64,000 nt of DNA, taken from positions 124,001-188,000 of the forward strand of contig NZ_JAENIM010000041.1 in the NCBI RefSeq assembly GCF_016595495.1, written 5' to 3'. The notes under the pieces are model-generated. The model did not search any database. It was given only the letters and a program-made list of their open reading frames with translations, and was not told the DNA's origin. Positions 8,534 through 17,335 of this stretch are shown here, piece by piece (positions within the stretch are counted from its first letter, which is position 1; each line of letters starts with the position of its first letter). The position numbers were made by a program, and so were the translations under genes. Source of the stretch: Persicirhabdus sediminis (GTDB lineage Bacteria; Verrucomicrobiota; Verrucomicrobiia; Verrucomicrobiales; Akkermansiaceae).

Positions 8534-9592
8534 ATGAAAAATAAAATATTCACCTCATTTGGAATCACACTGTTAGCTATAAATACCCTACTAGCTAGCG
8601 AACCAAGGTATTATAACTACATGAAGGAATTTTATTTCCTACCTGATGGTACAGGCCCTTGGGAGACCTTACACGACGGCATCGGCGTGAATGGTACTGA
8701 TGTTTCTCAGTATAATATCTATGGGCAAGGAAGTTATTTTGAACTCTGGTGTGATGATACCGAGTTTAGTGTTCCTCATCTGTTGGATACCAAACTTGTG
8801 GGGCCAGCAGTGCCCAAAGCTGACATCGCGATCACTACGGTGGATCCGTATGTTGGAGATTTTAGACGTACCCGTGAAGATAAGGGGTTTAGCTATCAAG
8901 TCACTATGTCAGGCATGGTGGTAGATGGATCTAGCGAAGAAGGTAACCATATTCGTCCAGACGTTGTGCACCTGATTCATGACTTCATCGACTGGGGAAA
9001 TAGCCACACTGTGGACACTAACCATAAGACCCGTGAACTAAAGGGCAATGGATCGACTGCTACCTACAATGAAGGTCAGCTTATCTCCTCTGGTTACGGT
9101 GAAGAAAAAGTCTACGTTAGAGCCGTGCTCGATGATGGAGATGGTGAGTATTCCAATCCGTGGATTGGTGAAGAGTTTCCTGAGTTCCTCGTCTATAAAA
9201 GAGAGACCGTTAGGGTTTTCCCTTACCCTTATGTTGCCTTTATAGGCATTACTAACGGTGAGACATTCACTTATGATATTCCTCAATGTCAGGTAACTGT
9301 GAGAAATGCTTATCCTGACAGTAGGGTCTTGATGAAGGCGTATATGCCAAGCCAGCAGTCGACCACCGAGAAGATTTTGGATCAACGGACTAACGGCAAT
9401 TATGGATCAACGATCAACTACACGCTTTTCTCACCAACTGAGATGAACAAAGCGATAGATAGAAACGGGACTTGGACTATTGAAGTGATAGATTATTCAC
9501 CAATCAGCCCTGAAGGAGAGTTGCGCTCAAAGGTGACCTTCAATGTTGATAGACGAATTTCAGTCAATGCAGATCTCCACACAGCACAATAG
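8534..9592 (+). CDS. Secreted protein of unknown function (cassette gene 2)
   Basis: 352 aa with a signal peptide (1-21, MKNKIFTSF to LLAS). The mature protein is acidic and probably all-beta, with many Tyr, Asp and Gly residues; a C-terminal part (about 230-345) has alternating hydrophobics around GETFTYDIPQCQVTVRN and ends with NGTWTIEVID, like an Ig-like or beta-sandwich module. No catalytic motif is recognised. An AGGA stands just before the ATG. The gene overlaps the next one by 50 bp, arguing for co-translation. A surface or tip-associated structural role is inferred from the neighbours only. Confidence 0.72.
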   Translation: MKNKIFTSFGITLLAINTLLASEPRYYNYMKEFYFLPDGTGPWETLHDGIGVNGTDVSQYNIYGQGSYFELWCDDTEFSVPHLLDTKLVGPAVPKADIAITTVDPYVGDFRRTREDKGFSYQVTMSGMVVDGSSEEGNHIRPDVVHLIHDFIDWGNSHTVDTNHKTRELKGNGSTATYNEGQLISSGYGEEKVYVRAVLDDGDGEYSNPWIGEEFPEFLVYKRETVRVFPYPYVAFIGITNGETFTYDIPQCQVTVRNAYPDSRVLMKAYMPSQQSTTEKILDQRTNGNYGSTINYTLFSPTEMNKAIDRNGTWTIEVIDYSPISPEGELRSKVTFNVDRRISVNADLHTAQ

Positions 9593-10076
9593 TAAGTGTG
9601 CTTCAAACAAGACGGTGCAGCGTGTGCGCCGTCTTGTTAAAGGAAGCGCTTTGGTGGAGCTTGCGGCGTCAATATGTCTGCTTGTTAGCTTCGCAGGCGT
9701 CACCATGAAGACGACTTACTCGAATCTATCAGCTAGAAACTGGGTGGTAACTCAGACGATGGTAGATGCCTATATGAATGTGATTGCTACGGAAGCGCAA
9801 GCAATTGCTTTTGAAGAAATTGATGACTTTGGCAGTCATTGGCCTGAGGCCAGTGAGATGAGAGAGACTGAAGTCGAACTGGGTAAGTTATCTTATGGTA
9901 AGCCGTTTATGGCTAAATTATACCAAGCACGTATGCCTGTTTATTCCTCAGCGGATATGAATGGTGATGGCGGCGATTATCTTAAGATGGACACGTGGCG
10001 GTTGCGCATGGTTATCAAATACGAAATTGATGGCAGGTCGTATGCGAGTTCTCGCACTGTAGTTAGAAATAAATAG
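9543..10076 (+). CDS. Pseudopilin-like protein (cassette gene 3)
   Basis: 177 aa with a class III (prepilin) signal: a basic leader ending RRLVKG, then cleavage after Gly34 and the hydrophobic helix SALVELAASICLLVSFAGV with Glu39 at mature position +5. The C-terminal part is a small globular domain with an acidic calcium-loop-like segment (SADMNGDGGDYLKMD). Pseudopilins assemble into short periplasmic fibres after cleavage by a prepilin peptidase such as PilD. The start at 9,543 is favoured by AGGTGA at 9,531-9,536 (6-bp spacing) although it overlaps the previous gene by 50 bp; ATG 9,567 and GTG 9,615 are alternatives. Confidence 0.72.
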   Translation: MLIDEFQSMQISTQHNSKCASNKTVQRVRRLVKGSALVELAASICLLVSFAGVTMKTTYSNLSARNWVVTQTMVDAYMNVIATEAQAIAFEEIDDFGSHWPEASEMRETEVELGKLSYGKPFMAKLYQARMPVYSSADMNGDGGDYLKMDTWRLRMVIKYEIDGRSYASSRTVVRNK

Positions 10077-10077
10077 T

Positions 10078-10653
10078 ATGAAAAGAATGTCCCCAGCGAA
10101 GTCAAAAAGAAAGCTCAAAGGGTTCACTCTGGTAGAACTAACTGTAGCGATAGGTGTTAATCTAGTTATCATTGGAGCAGCGCTTGCTGTGTTGACCCAA
10201 CAGAGCGCTATTAATAATGAAATCCGTAAGCGGAGTTTCATTCCTGAGCAGGCACCACAGATAAATACTGTGGTGAGCAAAATGATTAAACGAGCAGATC
10301 GTTTTCAAATTTATAAAGATGTGGCGGCCGCTCAATCTGCAAATGCAGCTACCAGTTTAGCCGATTGTTCTGCAATTTTGTTAGTTTATCGAGATTCTAT
10401 AGGAGGAAGGGTTTTTGGGTTAATTGGCGTGGAAGAAGTCGGCGATCAGGTGAACCTTAATTATTATCTGAATTCAGGTTCAGGTTGGGGGGGCGCGCCT
10501 AGCTGGAAAATTGCTAGCTGGGGGAAATCTGATACGATCAAAGATAACAACGATCTACCATTTGATCTTTCGGTAGAGAATGGAGTTCTACGGATGAAGT
10601 TAACAGGACCATTAGATGAGGAGGTTACTTATGCATCATTGTCAGCATATTAA
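10078..10653 (+). CDS. Pseudopilin with canonical GFTLVEL N-terminus (cassette gene 4)
   Basis: 191 aa. The N-terminus KLKG|FTLVELTVAIG is a textbook prepilin cleavage site: Gly15 at -1, Phe16 at +1 and Glu20 at +5, followed by a hydrophobic helix to about residue 36. The remaining 150 residues form a globular domain resembling J-type minor pseudopilins or Verru_Chthon cassette members in size and layout. The ATG follows the previous stop codon by one base. Its 3' end overlaps the next gene. No pilus ATPase, platform protein or prepilin peptidase is encoded nearby, so assembly must rely on genes elsewhere. Confidence 0.85.
   Translation: MKRMSPAKSKRKLKGFTLVELTVAIGVNLVIIGAALAVLTQQSAINNEIRKRSFIPEQAPQINTVVSKMIKRADRFQIYKDVAAAQSANAATSLADCSAILLVYRDSIGGRVFGLIGVEEVGDQVNLNYYLNSGSGWGGAPSWKIASWGKSDTIKDNNDLPFDLSVENGVLRMKLTGPLDEEVTYASLSAY
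10618..10624 (+). promoter_or_regulatory. Ribosome binding site that fixes the start of the large pseudopilin gene
   Basis: GAGGAGG lies inside the end of the preceding gene, 6 bp before ATG 10,631. This favours that start over the ATG at 10,616, which would sit upstream of the strong Shine-Dalgarno sequence. Confidence 0.8.
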
Positions 10654-12643
10654 AAATTCTACTCGTGCTGGATTCTCTTCAGTGCTGAGTATTATCACGA
10701 TTTTCATTATCGTTATGGGGCTGGTTGTTGTGGGTACCAAGCGTGCAATGTTAGGCCTGGATACAAAACGTGATTCATTGCTGCGCTCTGATTACGCGCA
10801 AAAGGAAGAGGCCTTCCAACAAGCGCTGCTGCGGATCTTACCTGAGCGGGCGATGAAAGGCATGGACAGCGGTTCGAAGATTGGCAATGAAGATGACCTT
10901 GTCTCGTGGAGTCGCATTTTCAGAGATGCCATTCGCGATGCCAATGCGGCTAACGATGCTGGAGATTTGAGTGATGATATTCTCAGTAAGATTCTGGAAG
11001 ACGGGGTGATCTCTGGCAATACAGGCTCAACGGAGCTAACTGTAGCCAATTTTAACACCGCGAGTGTGAAAGATCTTCAAGGTGTTAGTGGCCGTGCTAC
11101 TTCGATTCCAATTGCTGGTCATGATTTTCCTCCTGAGTGGTCGGTGCTAGCTTCTGGTCAAACTTTGGATTCATTAGGCCCTGTAGTTAGCTTGAATAAA
11201 ACTTATACAAATGGAGGTTCTAGTGGAGATGCCTTTGGCATGGTTGAATACCCGAATGTACGCTTTGGCTATGCGGAAGCGGGCAGTGAGATTGTAGCAC
11301 GACACAACTGGTGGGCTATCTCTGTTGATTTTTCTGAAGGAGATAGAGAGTCGACAGGGATTGCAGATGGAAAGAAAAAATATCTACTATCACTTTATGA
11401 AATACCATCTCAGTTACCGATTACTGCAGATGCTTTGATGGAATTTGGTAACTGGGATAGGCAGAAGGTCACCATTGATGGTAGAGTTTATGCCTCTTCA
11501 GCAACTCAGGTCGGCAACCAAGTGGGGACTCAAGATATAGCGGGCATAGCTACTCGTGATGGTGTTGATTTCTCAAACATGTCAGTGATAGAAGGCATTG
11601 ATGATAGTATGGTTTCTCGTGACGATTTTGAGGCTCAGCATGCAAACCTATACGAGGATGAGATATTTTTTCCTATTTCACAAGTAGGTGATGGAACCAA
11701 AGTAGCGTTCTTACCAATCAACCCAGGTAGAGACTTTTATACCGACTACTATGTTGATGGCGCTTATGATGATTTGAATTCTCATTCAGATTCAGCTTGG
11801 GATCAATATGCTAGAGGTTCGAAGAAGTGTCAGATTCGTGTGGTTATTGTTGATACTTCTCCAATGACCAGTGAGTATCCAGCGCAGGTCAATACGATTA
11901 AAGTGTTAGCTAGAGGGGCTGACGGTTCTGATGTCGTTAGGTATTATTACCGCTTGGAGTTTCCAGAGGTATTGGACACTAGTCACCCTGGGGCACAACA
12001 TATAACGTGGGAGACATCGAGCCAAACCTTCCCCTTCTCTGTGGACGAAATCGAAAATATTGATGGTAATGGAGGTGCTCAGAGTTCGTTAAATATTGAT
12101 TTTGCTAAGTTAGCTAACTACATCACGAACGACCTGAGCTTATCCTTGGATGATAATCATACTTTGGTAGTGACTCATCAAGCAGCCGCTCGAGATGGAT
12201 ACTATGTGAATAGTGAACGCTTTAGCTTTCCGCCCGATGACGATGATATCGCTCTAGTGATCAACGGCGCGACTGACATGACGGTTTGGGGAAACCAGGG
12301 GTTTTCGTTAGTCAGTAATATGAGGACCTACTTTGATAACGACTTTAACGTCGTCGACCGAAGTTCAGGTGCTGGTAGAGGCAGCCCTCCTCCCGTGAGT
12401 ATTTTTACTCCAGAGCAGCGTTTCAGTACTCTCTATATTATGGATGTTGATATTACTGGCCGCATACATGTGGTTCATACAGAGACTGGCGAGAGTGTTG
12501 ACCCCTTGGAAATACGCGGACGTGATGGCACGGTTAATGATAGTAGTACTTCTAGCTTTAATCTGGGGCAGATCAAACGGGTTGAGGATCTACCGCCGAT
12601 CTTCTTTATGAATTGGCTAGTCGTTATCCGAGAACTACGTTAG
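10631..12643 (+). CDS. Large GspK/PilX-like pseudopilin (cassette gene 5)
   Basis: 670 aa. The N-terminus NSTRAG|FSSVLSIITIFIIVMG has a prepilin-type Gly14 at -1, Phe15 at +1 and a long hydrophobic helix, but Leu19 instead of Glu at +5. Large size and missing Glu5 are the hallmarks of GspK, the capping minor pseudopilin, and of PilX-type proteins; the large A protein of Verru_Chthon cassettes has a similar plan. The big extracytoplasmic part is acidic, beta-rich and has no recognised enzyme motif. It overlaps gene 4 by 23 bp and ends 4 bp from the convergent HAD gene. That it caps a fibre made by the preceding pseudopilins is inference. Confidence 0.75.
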   Translation: MHHCQHIKNSTRAGFSSVLSIITIFIIVMGLVVVGTKRAMLGLDTKRDSLLRSDYAQKEEAFQQALLRILPERAMKGMDSGSKIGNEDDLVSWSRIFRDAIRDANAANDAGDLSDDILSKILEDGVISGNTGSTELTVANFNTASVKDLQGVSGRATSIPIAGHDFPPEWSVLASGQTLDSLGPVVSLNKTYTNGGSSGDAFGMVEYPNVRFGYAEAGSEIVARHNWWAISVDFSEGDRESTGIADGKKKYLLSLYEIPSQLPITADALMEFGNWDRQKVTIDGRVYASSATQVGNQVGTQDIAGIATRDGVDFSNMSVIEGIDDSMVSRDDFEAQHANLYEDEIFFPISQVGDGTKVAFLPINPGRDFYTDYYVDGAYDDLNSHSDSAWDQYARGSKKCQIRVVIVDTSPMTSEYPAQVNTIKVLARGADGSDVVRYYYRLEFPEVLDTSHPGAQHITWETSSQTFPFSVDEIENIDGNGGAQSSLNIDFAKLANYITNDLSLSLDDNHTLVVTHQAAARDGYYVNSERFSFPPDDDDIALVINGATDMTVWGNQGFSLVSNMRTYFDNDFNVVDRSSGAGRGSPPPVSIFTPEQRFSTLYIMDVDITGRIHVVHTETGESVDPLEIRGRDGTVNDSSTSSFNLGQIKRVEDLPPIFFMNWLVVIRELR

Positions 12644-12647
12644 GCAA

Positions 12648-13292
12648 TTAGATAGCATCTATCAGCTGACAGAGATGTTGTGGGCTTTGCGCTATCTGAT
12701 TGGCCTGGCTAGCAGTGAGTTCATCAATGGAACCGTACCCCCAGCTGACACCAATGCTTTTGATATTGTTGTTAGTGGCTCCGATGATGTCGTGTTTGCG
12801 ATCACCAATCATAACAGCTTCGTCAGCTGGGATCTCATGGCGCTGCAGAATGTAGCTGATTAGTTCGGTTTTATCTGCACGGGTGCCGTCGAGCTCGGCG
12901 CCGTGGATGGCAGTGAAAAAATGATCGATTTCAAAATGGGCGAGAATTTTTTCAGCAAAGACACGCGGTTTTGAGGTGGCTATGATGAGCTGGTGACCGT
13001 GTTCTTTTAGCTCTGCTAGAATCTGCGGAATGTGCTGGTAGAGCTCATTTTCAAACATGCCCACAGTGGTAAAATATTCGCGTGAGATGAGCACGGCATT
13101 GCGCGCCTCGTCATCATTGTCTGTGTCTAGCAGCTTCTTAAATGACTCTGGCATGGGCGGGCCAATGCACCATTTCAGCTCAGCTGGATCAGGTAATGGT
13201 TGGCCAAGTTTTTCAAGTGCGTAGATGAAGCTGTTAGCGATGCCGGTAAATGGGTCGCTGAGTGTGCCGTCGAGATCAAAGAGCAGAGTCAT
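12648..13292 (-). CDS. HAD-superfamily hydrolase, phosphoglycolate phosphatase-like
   Basis: 214 aa soluble haloacid dehalogenase-type phosphatase. Motif I is FDLDGTLSDP (5-14) with the nucleophile and acid Asp pair; motif II is the IIATSKPR segment near 100; motif III/IV is VMIGDRKHDIIGA near 160. A helical cap (about 15-80) follows motif I, as in the Gph/PgmB branch. The likely substrate is a small phosphate such as 2-phosphoglycolate, but the exact substrate cannot be read from sequence. It is convergent with the pseudopilin cassette, with only 4 bp between stop codons. Confidence 0.85.
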   Translation of the reverse strand: MTLLFDLDGTLSDPFTGIANSFIYALEKLGQPLPDPAELKWCIGPPMPESFKKLLDTDNDDEARNAVLISREYFTTVGMFENELYQHIPQILAELKEHGHQLIIATSKPRVFAEKILAHFEIDHFFTAIHGAELDGTRADKTELISYILQRHEIPADEAVMIGDRKHDIIGATNNNIKSIGVSWGYGSIDELTASQANQIAQSPQHLCQLIDAI

Positions 13293-13324
13293 AGTAGCAG
13301 GTGTGCCGCGAAATATAGGGGGAA

Positions 13325-13359
13325 ATAAAAACGGTGCAAGCCGAACAAGGCCTGCACCG
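13325..13359 (-). terminator. Rho-independent terminator of the sulfatase at 13,381
   Basis: On the minus strand CGGTGCAGGCC and GGCTTGCACCG form a stem around a 6-nt loop, followed by TTTTTATTT. It separates the sulfatase from the HAD gene downstream. Confidence 0.85.
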
Positions 13360-13380
13360 ATTGAGTTGATAGAATGACTA

Positions 13381-14832
13381 TTATTTAGCCGGCCAGACCT
13401 TGCGATGCTCAGCGGTCATTTGCTCAACCATTTTTTCGTATTCTGGATCAGTTGATAGGTTTTGGTTGCCAGCGGGATCTTCTTGTAGGTCATACAGTTC
13501 GATGCCAACGATTTCCTTGTTTTTATCTTTTTCCCAAATGGTGAATCGATAGCGATCTGAGCGGATCGAACGGCCCATGACAGGACCTTTTTTCAGCTGG
13601 CTGAAGGCAAATTTGCGTGCGGGTAAGGATGGATCTTTGACTAAGGGAACTAAGCTAGATCCTTCACAATGTGCTGGCGTTTTGATGCCGCTGGCCTCGC
13701 AGAGGCTTGGGTACACATCGAGAAATTCTACCAGACCATTGACGCGAACGGCTTTCTTTTGTCCGGCTGTGCGCAGGATGAGAGGGGCGTGGTTAGAGCT
13801 TTCCCAGTTGACGCCTTTAGCCCAAGTATTGTGGTTGCCGAGTTGGTAGCCATGGTCACCCCAAATCACAATGACGGTATTGTCGTAGAGACCAGCTTCT
13901 TTGAGTGCGCTGACTACTTTGCCGAGTTGTGCGTCTACGTAGCTAACACATGCTAGATAGCCATGTATGGACTGGCGCATTTGCGCTTCAGTTAGCGGGT
14001 GCTTTTCTGGAATATCGCTGTAGCCGCCAAGCTCTCCAACAGATTTTTTTAATGCGATCTGTGGAGCATCTTTTGGGTAGTAGTTGTTGTCAGCCAGAGG
14101 AAGCGCATCGCGGTCGTACATGTCCCAGTATTTCTTGGGCGCACACCACGGGAGGTGTGGGTGCCTGAAACCCAGCGCCATAAAGAATGGCTTGTCTGAG
14201 CCAGAGCGCGCGAGAATTTCCTTAACCGCTGCATCGGCAGCTTGGCCGTCGCAGTAAGCATCATCAGCAACATCTTCTAGCTCGATAGAAGGTGGTAGGC
14301 CCTGAGATTTTTTTGGATTGAAAAAGGTAGCTGCTAGTTTCTTGTTTTCAGGACGAATGTGGTCTAACCACTTGGTTTTGAAATACGGCTTTGACCAGCC
14401 ATCATTCGGGCCTTCGCTAGCGTGATAGATTTTGCCGATACCGATGACGTCGAAGCCTTGCTGCATGAAGTATTTATTCATGACCAAGGTGTCAGTTAGT
14501 TCATTGTGAGCTGGCTGGTTATTTCCGTAGACCCCAGAACTATCTGGGCGCAGGCCGCTCATCAAGCTGGTGCGTGAGGCGTTACAGATGGGGTACTGGC
14601 AGTAGGCTCTCTCAAATACAGTGCTTTCTTGTGCCAGTTGGTCAATATGGGGAGTTTTGGCTAGCTCGTCACCGTAACATCCAAGTGCTGGCATCAGGTC
14701 GTCAATGACGACCATCAGCACGTTTTTTTTCTCCTCAGCGGCTATGGAGGCAGCTGAACACAGCAAAATCCCAGCTGTGAGCTTGAGCATTTTTGCCCAA
14801 TGTTTGATTCCGAATTTCGACATATCGTTCAT
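13381..14832 (-). CDS. Secreted sulfatase, iduronate-2-sulfatase-like
   Basis: 483 aa type I sulfatase with an N-terminal signal peptide (about 1-32). Key features are the metal-binding Asp pair VVIDDLMPALGCYG (41-54), the formylglycine site CNASR (Cys83-Arg87, C-x-A-x-R type) in ICNASRTSLMSGLRPD, a second metal site at IVIWGDHGYQLGNHN and the GLYDNTV run before it. The SGLRPDSSGVYGN segment is typical of the iduronate-2-sulfatase branch. The Cys must be converted to formylglycine by a maturase encoded elsewhere. It would desulfate sulfated glycans in the periplasm or outside. It follows the beta-helix enzyme gene on the same strand, suggesting a joint polysaccharide role. Confidence 0.92.
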   Translation of the reverse strand: MNDMSKFGIKHWAKMLKLTAGILLCSAASIAAEEKKNVLMVVIDDLMPALGCYGDELAKTPHIDQLAQESTVFERAYCQYPICNASRTSLMSGLRPDSSGVYGNNQPAHNELTDTLVMNKYFMQQGFDVIGIGKIYHASEGPNDGWSKPYFKTKWLDHIRPENKKLAATFFNPKKSQGLPPSIELEDVADDAYCDGQAADAAVKEILARSGSDKPFFMALGFRHPHLPWCAPKKYWDMYDRDALPLADNNYYPKDAPQIALKKSVGELGGYSDIPEKHPLTEAQMRQSIHGYLACVSYVDAQLGKVVSALKEAGLYDNTVIVIWGDHGYQLGNHNTWAKGVNWESSNHAPLILRTAGQKKAVRVNGLVEFLDVYPSLCEASGIKTPAHCEGSSLVPLVKDPSLPARKFAFSQLKKGPVMGRSIRSDRYRFTIWEKDKNKEIVGIELYDLQEDPAGNQNLSTDPEYEKMVEQMTAEHRKVWPAK

Positions 14833-14956
14833 TAAGTGGTGTTAAATGAACGATAGTATGATGTTTATTGCAGCTGTTAGCGATCCTTTGTTTACTCCTT
14901 ATGTTTCAGCTGGGGATGAGCCAGGAGCCATTCTCTAGCTGGCGCGATGTCTTTAC

Positions 14957-17218
14957 TTAGTTCTTAGCTGGTGAGATCTCAATGAAATCTAGCGGAGCTC
15001 TGGATTCGCCACTAGCTAGAGCCTTGACCATGATGCGGTCGTATTTTTTCAGAGCAACGTTTTTCAGGTGATGGACAGCAGGTTGTGGGAGGTCTTTGAT
15101 CTGGCTGGATGCCCACATCCAGCTTGGGTTAGCCTCGGTGCGGTCGTGGTCACATTCGATTTCAAATCTGTAGTTAGCAGAGTTTTTCTCGCCGCCATCA
15201 AAGAGAACATCACGCAGGTAGCCGACTTCGATATCATAGCTGCCGTCTTCACCGGTAAAGATAAACTCAGCTTCAGCCCATTGTGGGTTGCCTGATAGAT
15301 GATCAGTAATCAGCCCTGCCATGGCGACAGCCATGCCGCTAGAAGCTCTATCAGTAGGCATTTTTCTATAAAGGGAAAGGTGCATGTCCTCTGCTTCAAT
15401 GCGCGAATCCGCAGTAGGCATGGCGAGCTGTTTAGCTCTGAGTTGGCGGAAATCATTTTCTAGGCCAGCTTTGGATTTCACCTCAGCTAGGAGCGGCGAA
15501 TCAGCTGGAATTGGGGTATTGATCATTGGGCAGTATTCGGCGCCTTTGTTCTGAATGTTGATACGTGGGCCAGTGACTGCGTTGTCTTTAAAGATGATGA
15601 ATCGGCTTTGAGTTTCTGATTTAGGTCCACCGTCGGTGTATAAGTTGCCTGTCCATGTACGATCGATTCCGTGGCACCAGTTTTCATAAATATAGCTGTT
15701 TTGGTAATCTGGATTTTGTTCAGGGTTTTCATCTTCTGCACTGATTCCCTGAAGCCCGAATGTATAGATATTGCCGCCGTCATTCATCGTCTGCATGCTG
15801 CGATAGATGTGGTTTCTGCGGACGATGTTGCGGCGCATGCCAGTGTCTCTAACTTTCAGGGTATTGCGTCCTGTTTGGATGCCGATGTATGGCACATCTG
15901 AGATGTCATTGTGTTCAACGATGACGTCTTTATGGAAAGTACCTCCAGCGATTCCCTGGGCGCTAAAGTAGTTTCTACCAACCAGGCGAATGATGTTATT
16001 CTTCACGGTGACAGACTCAGTTTGTACAGCTGGGTCAATGCTCATATTCATGCCTAACTGGATGCCATTACCCATGATAGTATGGAACACATTGCCTGTG
16101 ATTTGGGCATTTTTGAAGGTATCAATGATGAGTAGACCACTGTGGCCAGCAGCTTGTACGGTGTTGTTGCTGAACTCGATGTGATGCGCGTTTCTAGCTT
16201 CTACCATGCCGCGCATTTTTGGGCCGCGACGTAATCCCTGAGTTAGGTCTAAACCCATGTGATCAGGATCTAGCCAGTTGGTGTGCTCTAGGGTTAGGTT
16301 GCTGATTTTGATGTGCTGAGTAATTTTGTCGTCAGCTTGGCCAATTTGAATGAGCGAGACGATTTTTGGCGCAACGATATCTAGCTGGTTAGGATCTACT
16401 CCTGGCTCAGGGATGTAGTAGACCACTTGCTCTTGAGCATCGTGGTACCATTCGTTTTGGTCATCTAGCAGCGCGTAGTGACCTTCGAGAAATGACTCTC
16501 GTTTGGCGTAGTGGTGGGCGCCAGTATGCACGAGGTTTTCGAAGTTAGGCGAGTGTGCAAAAACTTGATCGCCCTCGGCTGTGTACGAGTCAATGCGCAT
16601 GCGGGTATGGTACCATACGCCGTGGATGATAAGCTCGAGCTGTTTGCAGTCAGCTGGATCAATGGCAAATCCTTCGATTTCTTTTTTATCGAACTGGAAG
16701 TGGTGTTGGTTGAAATCGATCTCGCGGTTGAGGAAGTAGGGTTGCTGTGAATAATAGTCTAGCTGGTTTGGGTGGCGAGCGCGCACCGCATCTTTGCCGT
16801 CAACGTAGAGCTGGCGGAAATTGCTGCCGATTGGTTTGCTACTGGCTTTCCAGATGTTTTTCTCAGCATCGTGGATTTCCCAGTTATTAATTTTTCTGCC
16901 GCCGCTGATAGAAACGGTGGCTCCATCTTGGGCGCTCAGCGTTGTGGGTGAGTCTGCTGATCCTGACCAGTTAGAAGTTATGCGAATCGGTTCATTGGCC
17001 TCGTAATGGCCAGCTGTGAAGATGATATTTAGGCTAGCCTCAGGGTCTAGGGTGGCGACTTTGCCATTGAGACCGTCAATGTGGCCGGGGGATTCTTGAG
17101 AGAACGATTGACCTGAGCCGTCTGGAGCTAGATAGATATCGATGGGGCCATCAGCCATTAGTGATGAACTGGTGAGCAGACTAGCTGAAATCGTAGCGAA
17201 AATGAATCTTGCGCGCAT
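14957..17218 (-). CDS. Secreted right-handed beta-helix protein, probable glycan-active enzyme
   Basis: 753 aa with a signal peptide (1-22). An N-terminal segment with DIYLAPDGSG is followed by ISGGRKI, then FRQLYVDGKDAVRARHPN, a signature of beta-helix glycosidase families such as GH141 and related lyases. The middle (about 300-520) holds parallel beta-helix repeats rich in Asn ladders (KISNLTLEHTNW, IEFSNNTVQAAGHSG, ITGNVFHTIMGNG, VKNNIIRLVGRN). The C-terminus (about 600-750) looks like a beta-sandwich module that starts SRIEAEDMHLSLY, like CBM6/35-type domains. Substrate is not deducible; the adjacent sulfatase suggests a sulfated polysaccharide. The GH141 link is from memory of motifs and is tentative. 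Confidence 0.8.
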   Translation of the reverse strand: MRARFIFATISASLLTSSSLMADGPIDIYLAPDGSGQSFSQESPGHIDGLNGKVATLDPEASLNIIFTAGHYEANEPIRITSNWSGSADSPTTLSAQDGATVSISGGRKINNWEIHDAEKNIWKASSKPIGSNFRQLYVDGKDAVRARHPNQLDYYSQQPYFLNREIDFNQHHFQFDKKEIEGFAIDPADCKQLELIIHGVWYHTRMRIDSYTAEGDQVFAHSPNFENLVHTGAHHYAKRESFLEGHYALLDDQNEWYHDAQEQVVYYIPEPGVDPNQLDIVAPKIVSLIQIGQADDKITQHIKISNLTLEHTNWLDPDHMGLDLTQGLRRGPKMRGMVEARNAHHIEFSNNTVQAAGHSGLLIIDTFKNAQITGNVFHTIMGNGIQLGMNMSIDPAVQTESVTVKNNIIRLVGRNYFSAQGIAGGTFHKDVIVEHNDISDVPYIGIQTGRNTLKVRDTGMRRNIVRRNHIYRSMQTMNDGGNIYTFGLQGISAEDENPEQNPDYQNSYIYENWCHGIDRTWTGNLYTDGGPKSETQSRFIIFKDNAVTGPRINIQNKGAEYCPMINTPIPADSPLLAEVKSKAGLENDFRQLRAKQLAMPTADSRIEAEDMHLSLYRKMPTDRASSGMAVAMAGLITDHLSGNPQWAEAEFIFTGEDGSYDIEVGYLRDVLFDGGEKNSANYRFEIECDHDRTEANPSWMWASSQIKDLPQPAVHHLKNVALKKYDRIMVKALASGESRAPLDFIEISPAKN

Positions 17219-17335
17219 GATTGTATAGCATCAGGTTTTTTGTAAAATTCAAGCGCAGGTGAATCTATCAATTTTGTCAGATAGAAACGGATTTGGCTCT
17301 TGACGCATGCTAATGAAATAGAGAGAACACTTTTG

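Noticed and set aside
10616-10630. Upstream ATG at 10,616 for the large pseudopilin
   Set aside because: The strong GAGGAGG at 10,618-10,624 lies downstream of it and points to ATG 10,631.
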